Notes: a model not told the origin generated them from the sequence alone. A stretch of 64,000 bases of DNA from Spirochaeta cellobiosiphila DSM 17781 (GCF_000426705.1 NZ_AUFW01000007.1:62001-126000), one strand, 5' to 3'; positions 55,117 through 62,913 are shown, counted from the first letter of the stretch. Translations and numbers: made by a program.

Positions 55117-57433
55117 AAAAAATAGAAAAATACTTGAAAAAATTGAAAAATTCTGGACTCGAATAAGTAATGAATTTGAAAGTATCGAAATATATCCCGA
55201 TGATCTTGAGAAATTGACTCCTTCTTTATTATCTGAAGTAAAAGGTTTTGGGGCTAAATATATTTCTGATTATGAAGAATTATATTATAATTTACTTAGT
55301 GCGACTGAAAGGCCTTTACTTAAAGAAGAAAAAAAGGCTTCCCTGAATTTTCAATTATCAGAACTCTGGATACAACAGAAAGACCTTCCAGTTCTTGAGA
55401 AATTATATGTTCTATTTGGGGACGAATTTTATAATTTTGAATATATTCATTCTCTAGATCTTAATAATATTCCAGGACTTGGAACAAAGTATAAAGACAG
55501 CATATACAATTTACTATATAGTCTAGCAGATAAAAATGAAGAATATCATAAAATGGAATTACTCATTAAAGAAATAGATTCAGTCTATCTTAAAGATGAA
55601 AGTCAATCTGTTTTATTGAAAAGATATCTTTGTGAATGCTCGAAAATAAGAGATGATTCTACATTAAAAAAGATCATTTTTATTGATTTTAGATGTCTTA
55701 TTGGCAGAATTAATAAAAATGATCTTATCAAAGTTGTTCAATTTAGAGATAAAATAATATGCGAATATTTGAAATTTAAAGAAGGAAACATTTCAAATAT
55801 TGATTCTTTTTTTTACTGGTCTTATGAAGAATATTTAAAAAAAGGATTTGATATAATGCAGGACTTGATCAAACTGCATTATAATATTTCATCAATACTA
55901 GATAGTCGTTCTTTTGAAATTTATAAACATAGAACAGGCTTTACTGACGAAATAAAAGTCTTGGAAGAGATTGGAGAAATATATGGTGTAAAAAGAGAAC
56001 GTATTCGACAAATACAGGTAAAGAATATTAATAAAATACAGAAATGTTTACCTGTTAATCCTTCTGACTTATCGTTGATATTATTGAATGAGCTCGAGAA
56101 AAATGTAAATAAAATTGATGAGCTAACACAATATTTTTCAGACGAAAATTTTTTTTGCCTATATCTAGATTCATTGAGTAACAACGAAGATGGTTTTTGG
56201 AAAGATCAATTTTTTCCAGTGTTTGATTACAAAATCTTCGATGAATTGATTCTAACCCAGCCATCACCATATAGTTACCAAACAATTTCCGAAACAATAT
56301 ATAATTATTACGGATATGAGGGATTTCAACTAAAACGAGTTTTTCACAATGAAATAAAGAAAATATTTCAAGTTGATGAGTCCGGATATAGTCCTAAAAG
56401 CTTAAGTCAGCATTATGCAATAACCCATGTATTAGCAAGTTGGCCAAACGGTTTAAAATGGAATACCGTTTTGGAGATTTCAAATAATAGAAAGTTAAGA
56501 GACAAAGATTTTGATATTAATAGGTTGATTGGTGATCGCTTTCTACAATCCGGTTATGTATACTTTTCAAATAGATCAAAAATTAGTGAGTATCGTCATA
56601 CTAAATTTCTTCCAGGTTATGATAAGCTATATGATGACGGTCTAAAAAGATTACGAGATTTTTTAGAATTAAATGATAGGGATGAATATACTCTTGGAGA
56701 GTTCTTGGAAACGGATGATATTTTGAGTTTCGGTGTCACCTATTATGATTTCAGGTACTGGATCAGAGAAAATGGAATTAATTATGGTATATATTTTAAT
56801 GGGAAATCAGGTTCAGATATCATAAGTCTCAAAGAAATTGATGCAAATAATAAGTATACTCAAAAGCAATCAGTCTTAAATCTTATAGAGAAAAATAGTG
56901 GATTAACTTTTGTTGATGATATTGTATTTAAGATAAGATCGAAGTCTTATGGTCATGCATATTATTATCTCAATGAACTAATTGATGAACAAAAGATTTT
57001 ACATTATAAAGAAAGAGCATTCTGTAGCCCAAAATATCTATTTAAGAACGATATAAAAAAAGATAAAATTATAAAGATAATTACGAATTTACCATTTGAT
57101 AATCATAAAATTATAGAAGTTGACTATCTCAGAATGATTGCAAATCGATTACTCAGTAAGAGTCATTCAAAAATCCTCTATTCTAGCTTGTTGAATTATT
57201 TTTCTGATGAATTAAACATTTATAAATCATTTGGATTAGTTTCAAAATCACCTATTCCTTACTTAGGATTCATTTCTATTGCAAATGAGAATTGTGATGA
57301 AAAAATGAGTGATAAAGAAAATATTGAGAGATTAAAACAGGTTGTTTTTACAACAGAAGAAGCTTATCGTGTTGTATTAGCGAAATGGAAGCAAGGTCAA
57401 AAAAACGTAAGAGGTATAAGCGATACAATATAA
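55103..57433 (+). CDS. Large protein with helix-hairpin-helix motifs and a sigma-70 region 4-like HTH
   Basis: The product is 776 residues. Two helix-hairpin-helix-like motifs lie near residues 41-60 (VKGFGAKYISDYEE) and 121-140 (IPGLGTKYKDSIYNLL). At about 283-315, LEEIGEIYGVKRERIRQIQ is almost a textbook sigma-70 region 4 helix-turn-helix. The C-terminal 450 residues are of unknown fold, with repeated winged-helix-like patches. There is no nuclease or ATPase motif. It begins within the helicase gene and its stop overlaps attC-like site B. It presumably gives DNA binding or target recognition to the nuclease-helicase. No named system with this pair comes to mind. Confidence 0.78.
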   Translation: MSLTEKNRKILEKIEKFWTRISNEFESIEIYPDDLEKLTPSLLSEVKGFGAKYISDYEELYYNLLSATERPLLKEEKKASLNFQLSELWIQQKDLPVLEKLYVLFGDEFYNFEYIHSLDLNNIPGLGTKYKDSIYNLLYSLADKNEEYHKMELLIKEIDSVYLKDESQSVLLKRYLCECSKIRDDSTLKKIIFIDFRCLIGRINKNDLIKVVQFRDKIICEYLKFKEGNISNIDSFFYWSYEEYLKKGFDIMQDLIKLHYNISSILDSRSFEIYKHRTGFTDEIKVLEEIGEIYGVKRERIRQIQVKNINKIQKCLPVNPSDLSLILLNELEKNVNKIDELTQYFSDENFFCLYLDSLSNNEDGFWKDQFFPVFDYKIFDELILTQPSPYSYQTISETIYNYYGYEGFQLKRVFHNEIKKIFQVDESGYSPKSLSQHYAITHVLASWPNGLKWNTVLEISNNRKLRDKDFDINRLIGDRFLQSGYVYFSNRSKISEYRHTKFLPGYDKLYDDGLKRLRDFLELNDRDEYTLGEFLETDDILSFGVTYYDFRYWIRENGINYGIYFNGKSGSDIISLKEIDANNKYTQKQSVLNLIEKNSGLTFVDDIVFKIRSKSYGHAYYYLNELIDEQKILHYKERAFCSPKYLFKNDIKKDKIIKIITNLPFDNHKIIEVDYLRMIANRLLSKSHSKILYSSLLNYFSDELNIYKSFGLVSKSPIPYLGFISIANENCDEKMSDKENIERLKQVVFTTEEAYRVVLAKWKQGQKNVRGISDTI

Positions 57434-57532
57434 CAAACGCATTCAACTGACAACTTTTTGTCATAGTTTTTGAGTTCTCAAAAACTACGCCACCCCTTCG
57501 GAATAAAATTGCAGGTGATTCGAACGTTAGAC
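57428..57532 (+). mobile_element. attC-like recombination site B (complete)
   Basis: The site begins ATATAAC at 57428, overlapping the stop codon of the upstream gene, and ends with the canonical core GTTAGAC at 57526-57532 (GTTRRRY). Spacers are AAACG and CGAAC. Inner boxes ATTCAACTG (57441-57449) and CAGGTGATT (57512-57520) pair at seven of nine positions. The middle holds a perfect 11-bp hairpin, TAGTTTTTGAG/CTCAAAAACTA. Its left end (ATATAACAA) and right end (CAGGTnATT, then CGTTA) match site A, showing that the two belong to one family. Its first bases also resemble Vibrio cassette sites (TATAACAAACGC). Confidence 0.78.
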
Positions 57533-57559
57533 GGACCCTGCGGGCACAAGGAGTTATAG

Positions 57560-57834
57560 TTGATACTAGAAGTAGCTTTTTTACATATAAAGAAAGGTCA
57601 GAAAACTCGTTTGAGAGTTCATTTTCAGAAGCTCAACATATTATTTCTCAAAGATTGGAAAGATGTATTGAGACAAAATCTAAATACCTTTTGCTAGTAA
57701 ATTAGGAAAAAATAGAAGATCATCAAATTGGATTCAGGAAATCGGACCTATATATAAAATGGAAAAATCTATTACACCGCTTCTACGAACCATTTCCTAT
57801 CGTAGAGCATTTTGAAATGGGAATAGAAAAATGA
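57560..57834 (+). pseudogene. Antibiotic biosynthesis monooxygenase (ABM)-domain protein, decayed
   Basis: After AAGGAG, a TTG start gives ILEVAFLHIKKGQK. The match then jumps frame to FESSFSEAQHIIS, skips roughly ten codons, continues LERCIETKSKYLLLV, meets TAG where a Trp is expected, and resumes as IEDHQIGFRKSDLYIKW and FYEPFPIVEHFEMG. This order matches the small ABM-fold monooxygenase family. There is thus one frameshift, one short deletion and one nonsense codon. Its terminal TGA overlaps the next gene's ATG. It is the first gene after attC-like site B. Confidence 0.7.
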
Positions 57835-58265
57835 TTAAGATAAGGCCACCAAAAGAAAATGAAGAAATTGAACTGGCTGAAATTAGAGCCAGGTCGATGC
57901 GAGAAAGTTTAGAGTCTGTAGGTAGATTTGATGAAACCCGTGTAAGAAAAAGGTTTTTCGATTCATATGATAAAAATGAAACATATGTTGTCGAGGAAAA
58001 TGCTGATGTGATTGGTTTCTTTTCTATTTCAGAAAATGAACATGAATATTATTTAAAACATCTCTATATAGATCTTAACTACCAGAATAAAGGATTTGGA
58101 ACTTTAATCTTGAGACATATTATTAACACTTTTTCTGAGAAAGAAATAAAATTGAACGCGCTTAAGGGAAGTAAGTCAAATTGTTTCTATTTAAAAAATA
58201 ATTTTGTAAAAATCGATGAAGATGAATATGACAATTACTATATTAGGAAAATAGATTTCGTCTGA
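57831..58265 (+). CDS. GNAT-family N-acetyltransferase
   Basis: This 144-residue protein has the GNAT fold: an N-terminal helix pair, a central strand VVEENADVIGFFSI, then LKHLYIDLNYQNKGFGTLIL with the acetyl-CoA loop (Q-N-K-G-F-G) near residue 84, and the C-terminal SNCFYLKNNFVKID. Substrate is unknown. GNAT genes are among the commonest integron cassette cargo. Its stop codon lies in a small imperfect hairpin (GTCTGACAAC...GTTATGTAGAC, 58260-58285) that could be a worn recombination site. Confidence 0.85.
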   Translation: MIKIRPPKENEEIELAEIRARSMRESLESVGRFDETRVRKRFFDSYDKNETYVVEENADVIGFFSISENEHEYYLKHLYIDLNYQNKGFGTLILRHIINTFSEKEIKLNALKGSKSNCFYLKNNFVKIDEDEYDNYYIRKIDFV

Positions 58266-58388
58266 CAACGCTATGTTATGTAGACTCTAGAATATATAAT
58301 ATTTTATTGGTTGAAACGATTTATTTCAAAAAGTAGAATTGTTCAATAAACTTACGGTTATGATGACCTATAAAAGGATTTAGAAGTT

Positions 58389-58850
58389 ATGAATGATATT
58401 AAAATAAAATGTCTAGAAAGTGATGAGATTAATAATGTAGTTGAAATGATTATCAAAGATAAAAATGAACAAGGTCTTGAAATAACCGAAGAACAATCAA
58501 ATAGTATAAAAAACCAATTAAAAGAATTAGTAAATTCTAATAACGCATTAACTTTAATTGCTAAAAATAATAAAGATATTGTAGGTTATATAAATGGACA
58601 CATAATCCCCTTCCCACTTATCATGAATAAAGAATGTTATATAAGTTGTTTATTAGTCAACTCAGAACAACGTGGAAATAAAATAGGTCACCAACTTTTA
58701 GTTGAAATTGAAAATAAAGCAAAAAAAATAGGATGTTGCAGATTAATACTAAATAATCCTAAAAATGCAGATTCATATAAAAGACATTTCTACGCAAAGG
58801 AAAATTTTACTGAAAGAGTTCAATTTGCAAACTTTATAAAGACAATATAA
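58389..58850 (+). CDS. GNAT-family N-acetyltransferase
   Basis: This 153-residue protein has GNAT features: LIAKNNKDIVGYINGHI near residue 55, then the beta4-alpha3 region YISCLLVNSEQRGNKIGHQLL with the acetyl-CoA loop (QRGNKIG) near residue 97, and a Cys-Cys-containing strand after it. It shows no close similarity to the preceding GNAT. AAAGGATTTAGAAGTT precedes the ATG. Its end reads AATATAAG, one base from the ATATAAC box of the attC-like sites. Substrate unknown. Confidence 0.85.
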   Translation: MNDIKIKCLESDEINNVVEMIIKDKNEQGLEITEEQSNSIKNQLKELVNSNNALTLIAKNNKDIVGYINGHIIPFPLIMNKECYISCLLVNSEQRGNKIGHQLLVEIENKAKKIGCCRLILNNPKNADSYKRHFYAKENFTERVQFANFIKTI

Positions 58851-58888
58851 GTAATGTTCATTAATTTCGTTAATAGACAAACCTATAA

Positions 58889-59155
58889 CTAGAAGAATAT
58901 GCTGAAAGCAATACAGATATATCAAGAGTAATAAAAATACTTTTAATTCGTGATTTAGTTGAAATATATACTGGAGATATATTCTTATACGATAAAAAAG
59001 GTCGAGAAGATGTAAAACTTCATGAGCAAAGAACAACTAATAAAATTTTTGGATTATTACCTAAATCTCAGATCATAAAAAAGACAGGTTTTATTAAAGA
59101 TTACTCTTCAGAACTATGGGATTTTACTTTAGATATAATTAAAACCAGACACTAA
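58889..59155 (+). pseudogene. Start-less gene fragment, unknown family
   Basis: A frame of 88 codons opens right after a TAA and ends at TAA 59153. It encodes LEEYAESNTDISRVIKILLI, then DLVEIYTGDIFLYDKKGRED and a LWDFTLDIIKTRH end. No start codon with a ribosome site is available, so this is most likely the C-terminal remainder of a longer gene. Codon use is like the neighbours. No family is recognised. Confidence 0.5.
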
Positions 59156-59218
59156 AGTCGATATTGTTTTATTGAAATAAATAATATATCTTATAATTTT
59201 TTAATGTGAGGATTTGGA

Positions 59219-59791
59219 ATGAAAACATATTATATAAGAGATATTCAGGAAAGTGATTTAAAATTATATAGAGAATTAATTCAGCCAGATAAAGAATATC
59301 ATAAATTTAATGGCCCCTATTATAAGAATAAAACTGAAGAAGAAATAGACGTATATATTCAAGAAATACGAAATAATCTATCTGAAAATAAACTCCCACA
59401 AAAGTTCAAAAAACAGATTGTTGATTCAACAAATGAAAATCTCGTTGGTGAAGTTAACTGGTATTGGAAATCAGAAGAAACTAATTGGTTAGAAGTTGGA
59501 ATTGTCATTTTCAATGATAAATATTGGGGAAAGGGTATTGGATCTATAATACTCCCTGAATGGATAAATCAAGTATTTGATATGTTTCCAGAAATCATAA
59601 GAATAGGTTTAACAACATGGTCTGGAAATCTAAGAATGATGAAATTAGCTGAAAAACTTGGGTTAATAAAAGAAGCAGAATTTAAGAAAGCTAGAATAGT
59701 AGATAATAATTATTATGATTCAATAAGCTATGGCATCCTAAAAGAAAACTGGTTACAAATTAAAGAACCTACGGTAAGCACACCATTATAA
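59219..59791 (+). CDS. GNAT-family N-acetyltransferase (RimJ/RimL-like)
   Basis: This 190-residue protein resembles the RimJ/L-type acetyltransferases: YYIRDIQESDLKLYRELI at the start, VGEVNWYWKSEETNWLEVGI in the middle, the acetyl-CoA loop YWGKGIGS near residue 102, and the NLRMMKLAEKLGLIKEAE tail. Relatives modify ribosomal protein N-termini, antibiotics or other amines; the substrate cannot be inferred. GTGAGGATTTGGA precedes the ATG. Confidence 0.87.
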   Translation: MKTYYIRDIQESDLKLYRELIQPDKEYHKFNGPYYKNKTEEEIDVYIQEIRNNLSENKLPQKFKKQIVDSTNENLVGEVNWYWKSEETNWLEVGIVIFNDKYWGKGIGSIILPEWINQVFDMFPEIIRIGLTTWSGNLRMMKLAEKLGLIKEAEFKKARIVDNNYYDSISYGILKENWLQIKEPTVSTPL

Positions 59792-59825
59792 TTGTGTACT
59801 GGTTCTAATACTTGTGGGACTTCAA

Positions 59826-59933
59826 ATTGTAAAGGGAATGATTGTTATAGGTTCTGATTACTGGCCTGTTCATACCGCATCATATAATAATATGCGAAAA
59901 TTATCGAAGAATATAATAGATTTAATTAGATAA
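59826..59933 (+). pseudogene. Gene fragment, unknown (possible flavodoxin-fold C-terminus)
   Basis: The readable frame gives MIVIGSDYWPVHTASYNNM and ends KNIIDLIR at TAA 59931. A second frame just upstream reads FxGSNTCGTSN-like residues, as if one base had been lost between them. The pattern is reminiscent of the end of a flavodoxin/NADPH-dependent oxidoreductase, but the evidence is thin. No start codon with a ribosome site is visible. Confidence 0.35.
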
Positions 59934-59947
59934 TTTTGACTATTTTA

Positions 59948-60133
59948 ATGATCCTATTTACAGTTTGTTGTATGGGGGAACTAGTAAGTCGGTATTTTTT
60001 TAACAAAATTTTTATTTTAAAGGATGCAGATTTGTTTGATTTAATCAGTTATCCATTAGCCTTTTTGATAATTTAGATCATCATATTTTTTAAGAAAATA
60101 CTTAAAAGAGACAATAAAACAGATGAAATATAA
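59948..60133 (+). pseudogene. Small membrane protein with an internal stop
   Basis: An ATG frame reads MILFTVCCMGELVSRYFFNK, has hydrophobic segments, and hits TAG at 60074-60076. The same frame then continues for 18 codons (IIIFFKKILKRDNK) to TAA at 60131-60133. Reading through the TAG gives a two-helix protein of 60 residues. The last TAA lies in the ATATAAC box of the truncated attC-like site, the same gene-to-site geometry as site B, which argues that the full frame was once the cassette gene. Confidence 0.45.
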
Positions 60134-60170
60134 CAATCACTTGAAACTTTCAGCCTACTGTCATGCTTTT
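60128..60170 (+). repeat. Truncated attC-like site C (left half only)
   Basis: It starts ATATAACAA at 60128 like sites A and B. It has a 5-nt spacer, an inner-box-like CTTGAAACTTTCAG, and the TGTCATGCTTTTTGCTT segment that aligns with TGTCATGCAAATTGCTT in site A and TGTCATAGTTTTTGAG in site B. No CAGGT...GTTRRRY right half follows; the HNH gene starts at 60185. The right side was probably deleted. Confidence 0.55.
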
Positions 60171-60184
60171 TGCTTGGATAGAAG

Positions 60185-61018
60185 ATGGTAGATTTCACCA
60201 CTATACTAGTTGGAAATAAATATGATCGACCTTATCTTGCAAAACTCTGGGGCTATAAATCATTCAATGCAATAAGCAGAGGGGTGTTCACACCACAAAA
60301 TCAAAAAATTATCGTCCTATTTATAACCAAAGAAAAACAAGAATCATTAACTCAATATGAAGACCATATCGATGAGGATATTTTACATTGGGAAGGTGAA
60401 AAGAAGCATGGGTCAGATAAAAGGATATTAACAAAACAGGATGATATACATGTATTTTATCGAGATAGACATCACTCAGATTTTACCTACAAAGGAAAGG
60501 CATTTCTAAATAAATTTAGGTTGTATAATGATCGTCCTTCAAAATTTCAATTTGTATTAGTTCAACAGAAAAGATCCTACGCCGATATTATTGCCGAAAT
60601 CGAATCCGAATATTCTGTTGGTGAAACAGAAAAGAAAGCTATAATAAGTGCTAGGAAAGGACAGGGACTATATCGGAAAAAGTCGATAGATCTGTGGAAG
60701 GAATGTTCTGTCACAAAATTTTCAAAAACGAATTTGCTAATTGCTTCTCATATTAAACCTTGGAAAGTATCAAATAATGATGAGCGAATTAATCCATATA
60801 ATTCGTTATTGCTTATTCCCACATTAGATAAGTTATTCGATCACGGTTACTTAAGTTTCAATAATCACGGTAATATATTAATCTCAAATAAAATATCAGC
60901 GGCTGATTATCAAAAAATACATATAAGTGAAGACCTAAAACTGAAAATAGTTCCAGAAAAGACAAAGCCTTTTCTTGAATATCATAATGAATATGTATTT
61001 GATTTAATTAATGCCTAA
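60185..61018 (+). CDS. HNH endonuclease with DUF3427-like N-terminal domain (restriction-type)
   Basis: This 277-residue protein has an N-terminal module with WGYKSFNAISRGVFTPQN, LTQYEDHIDEDILHWEGE and IHVFYRDRHHSDFTYKGKA, resembling the DUF3427-type domain often fused to defence helicases. A C-terminal HNH_2 nuclease follows: GQGLYRKKSIDLW, LLIASHIKPWKVSNNDE, and LLLIPTLDKLFDHGYLSF. It is probably a restriction-like nuclease, possibly for modified DNA. The start ATG has only AGAAG upstream. It lies just after truncated site C. Confidence 0.82.
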   Translation: MVDFTTILVGNKYDRPYLAKLWGYKSFNAISRGVFTPQNQKIIVLFITKEKQESLTQYEDHIDEDILHWEGEKKHGSDKRILTKQDDIHVFYRDRHHSDFTYKGKAFLNKFRLYNDRPSKFQFVLVQQKRSYADIIAEIESEYSVGETEKKAIISARKGQGLYRKKSIDLWKECSVTKFSKTNLLIASHIKPWKVSNNDERINPYNSLLLIPTLDKLFDHGYLSFNNHGNILISNKISAADYQKIHISEDLKLKIVPEKTKPFLEYHNEYVFDLINA

Positions 61019-61039
61019 GTGGCATTTATGAATCATTTA

Positions 61040-61076
61040 GAGTTCGACAAAGCCTATGTCATGGTTTTTGCAGAGG
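61040..61076 (+). repeat. Partial copy D of the attC-like site family
   Basis: The sequence AGAGTTCGACAAAGCC followed by TATGTCATGGTTTTTGC, 22 nt after the HNH stop, aligns with the inner-left part of site C (CAGCCTACTGTCATGCTTTTTGC). Neither the ATATAAC box nor a GTTRRRY core is present. Confidence 0.4.
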
Positions 61077-61096
61077 TCCCGGGCGAGGAATAATAA

Positions 61097-61197
61097 AAGA
61101 ACCAAGGGACAAGGGCATTGGAGCTTCACAGCGTTGCAAAAACGCACGCCATGCTTTCGCTACGCTCCAGCACGGCTTTGCGACTCAAATGGTTCTT
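61097..61197. repeat. Imperfect inverted-repeat element of about 100 bp
   Basis: Outer arms AAGAACCA (61097-61104) and TGGTTCTT (61190-61197) are perfect complements. Nested inside are TGGAGC (61119-61124) / GCTCCA (61164-61169) and AGCG/CGCT. It is more GC-rich than the surrounding AT-rich DNA. It could be a small non-autonomous element, an unrelated recombination site or a bidirectional RNA hairpin. Confidence 0.6.
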
Positions 61198-61290
61198 ATA
61201 TTCAATTAAATCTAAACATTTGAAAAAAATATCGCAAATAGAAGAAAAGAAAGACAGAAATTTAGAATTGTACTAAAATGGCAAATTGAA

Positions 61291-61812
61291 ATGACTAAAA
61301 ACATTAAAATACGTCTATATATATCATTATTCATAATTATGTTTGCTATTATCTTCCAAGCTGTACTTTTTCCATTTAATACGATAAAAGCGGAAAACGC
61401 GGTTATAAAACTACTTGATATATACAAAATCAGTGAATATAAAATTAATAGCAATCTAACAAATAAAAAAGTAGATTTTTATTTGTCAATTAATGACGAA
61501 AAAGATATTCAATCTATAGAGTCTGATATAAGAGAGATTGCAGATCGTTACTATAGAGGATTTGAAAGTGAAATTATCGTCTTAACACATCATTCAAGCT
61601 TTACTACAAATAAACCAGAAGGTACATTTTTTAGATTTGTATCAAAATATGAAATTGATTCGAAATTAAGAATGAATAACCTCGAAAACATAAAGTATTA
61701 TATCTTTACAAGTGAAATTGAATCGCAAACTAAAGTGACTTTTTCAACAAGTGAAGAAGTTCCACCTTCAGTCTTAGATGAAATATATTTAATATTGAGG
61801 AATTATGAATAG
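61291..61812 (+). CDS. Membrane-anchored protein of unknown function
   Basis: The product is 173 residues, with one N-terminal membrane helix (residues 8-28) and an exported soluble domain of alternating strands and helices. No family is recognised. The lack of a Cys argues against a lipoprotein. It overlaps the next gene by 8 nt and begins a run of three membrane-protein genes. Ribosome site is weak. Confidence 0.65.
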   Translation: MTKNIKIRLYISLFIIMFAIIFQAVLFPFNTIKAENAVIKLLDIYKISEYKINSNLTNKKVDFYLSINDEKDIQSIESDIREIADRYYRGFESEIIVLTHHSSFTTNKPEGTFFRFVSKYEIDSKLRMNNLENIKYYIFTSEIESQTKVTFSTSEEVPPSVLDEIYLILRNYE

Positions 61813-62254
61813 CAATGTAAATAATCCAATAAAAGTGAAAGGATGGCTTTTAGTTCTATGTATATATAATACTATTATAAATCCAATTCTTCTTATAATT
61901 GGAACTATCGTACCTAAAAATACTGAGGGTTTATTTAGCTATTCAAACTCTCATCAAATGAACTTAGTTTTTCAGTATATAATACTATTTTCAGCAATAA
62001 TTTCACTTATAGAATTCATTAGTGGCATTTTCATATGGAAAAAGAAAGAATATGCTATCTATTTTTATAAGTTTGTACTAATTATCTCATTAATTATACA
62101 GATATATTTAAACGTATTTTCATTAAGTGTATTTAATGAAATGTCATATATCGTTATAGAAACTTTCTTTAAAAATTTATTGAGAGATTTTATCTGGTTT
62201 ATTATTCCATGGCAATTTATAAAACATTCAGCAGATATAAAAAAATATTTATGA
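61805..62254 (+). CDS. DUF2569-like membrane protein
   Basis: This 149-residue protein has four membrane helices. The start IKVKGWLLVLCIYNTIINPI resembles the GGWLLL opening of DUF2569 proteins, and the helix spacing fits. Function of the family is unknown. It overlaps the gene on each side, so the three membrane-protein genes are probably one operon. Confidence 0.65.
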   Translation: MNSNVNNPIKVKGWLLVLCIYNTIINPILLIIGTIVPKNTEGLFSYSNSHQMNLVFQYIILFSAIISLIEFISGIFIWKKKEYAIYFYKFVLIISLIIQIYLNVFSLSVFNEMSYIVIETFFKNLLRDFIWFIIPWQFIKHSADIKKYL

Positions 62255-62871
62255 AAAATGATATAAATTACCCTAATGAAATAAACTATTTAATAATATC
62301 TGTTAGTTTCTACATTTATTCTCTTTTCGTAAAATTATTACCTGAAATATTACTATTATTTAATGATCATATTGTAATTACACCTCTTCACTATGAGTAC
62401 GGCTGTATTTTTTCTTATTTAATATTATCAATGTTTGTTCCATTAGTTATATTTAAGAATATCAATTTATATAAAAAAATAATTATCTTATTCTTATCAA
62501 TATCTATGGCTGATATTTTAGGAATATTTTTTACAAGTTATAAATATGCTCGAATAAATAAATTGCTAATGTTTTTACTATCTCTGGACCGTTTAGAATT
62601 TTATATGACAACACTAGTTTTTTCGATTTTTATTGTTCTAATATATAATATCAGAGAGATATCTAAAATTAAAATTCTTTTTGTTTCAATTATGACTGGG
62701 CTATTAACTTCTGGAATTAAAATAATGTTTGCCTTCATACAAAATGAACATTATAAGTTTTCAAGTATAGAACATTTATTACTTGGGATTACAATAATCT
62801 CCTATGTTTATTTTTTCATTGGCTATGGATATAGTCACATTTCAAAAACAAATTATGTTAATCAAAACTAA
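62251..62871 (+). CDS. Polytopic membrane protein of unknown function
   Basis: The product is about 206 residues with six or seven hydrophobic helices and few charged residues; no family is recognised. The ATG at 62251 overlaps the DUF2569-like stop (ATGA). An in-frame ATG at 62209 would add 14 residues. Neither has a clear ribosome site, so translation is probably coupled to the upstream gene. Confidence 0.6.
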   Translation: MKNDINYPNEINYLIISVSFYIYSLFVKLLPEILLLFNDHIVITPLHYEYGCIFSYLILSMFVPLVIFKNINLYKKIIILFLSISMADILGIFFTSYKYARINKLLMFLLSLDRLEFYMTTLVFSIFIVLIYNIREISKIKILFVSIMTGLLTSGIKIMFAFIQNEHYKFSSIEHLLLGITIISYVYFFIGYGYSHISKTNYVNQN

Positions 62872-62913
62872 AAATCTAACCGTAAACACTTAAAAATATA
62901 CGGAGGATCCTAT

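Larger units (their letters stand above)
50288..60134 (+). mobile_element. Integrase-less integron-like cassette cluster (CALIN candidate)
   Basis: All genes here point rightwards, are AT-rich, and are cargo-like (defence genes, acetyltransferases, decayed genes). Two complete attC-like sites (52715-52822 and 57428-57532) and one truncated site (60128-60170) follow the gene ends in the orientation expected of cassettes. No intI integrase is present in the window, and no attI-like site could be placed upstream of 50288. The outer limits are therefore approximate. Inference from the site architecture; needs a covariance-model search. Confidence 0.55.

Noticed and set aside
57512-57532. GATTCGAAC resembling a tRNA T-arm in site B
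   Set aside because: No anticodon arm, acceptor stem or CCA context around it; the sequence belongs to the right half of the cassette site.
58260-58285. Short imperfect hairpin at the end of the first GNAT gene as a cassette site
   Set aside because: It has GTCTGAC and GTTATGT boxes but no inner boxes or loop; too short to call a site. It may be a worn remnant or a chance hairpin.
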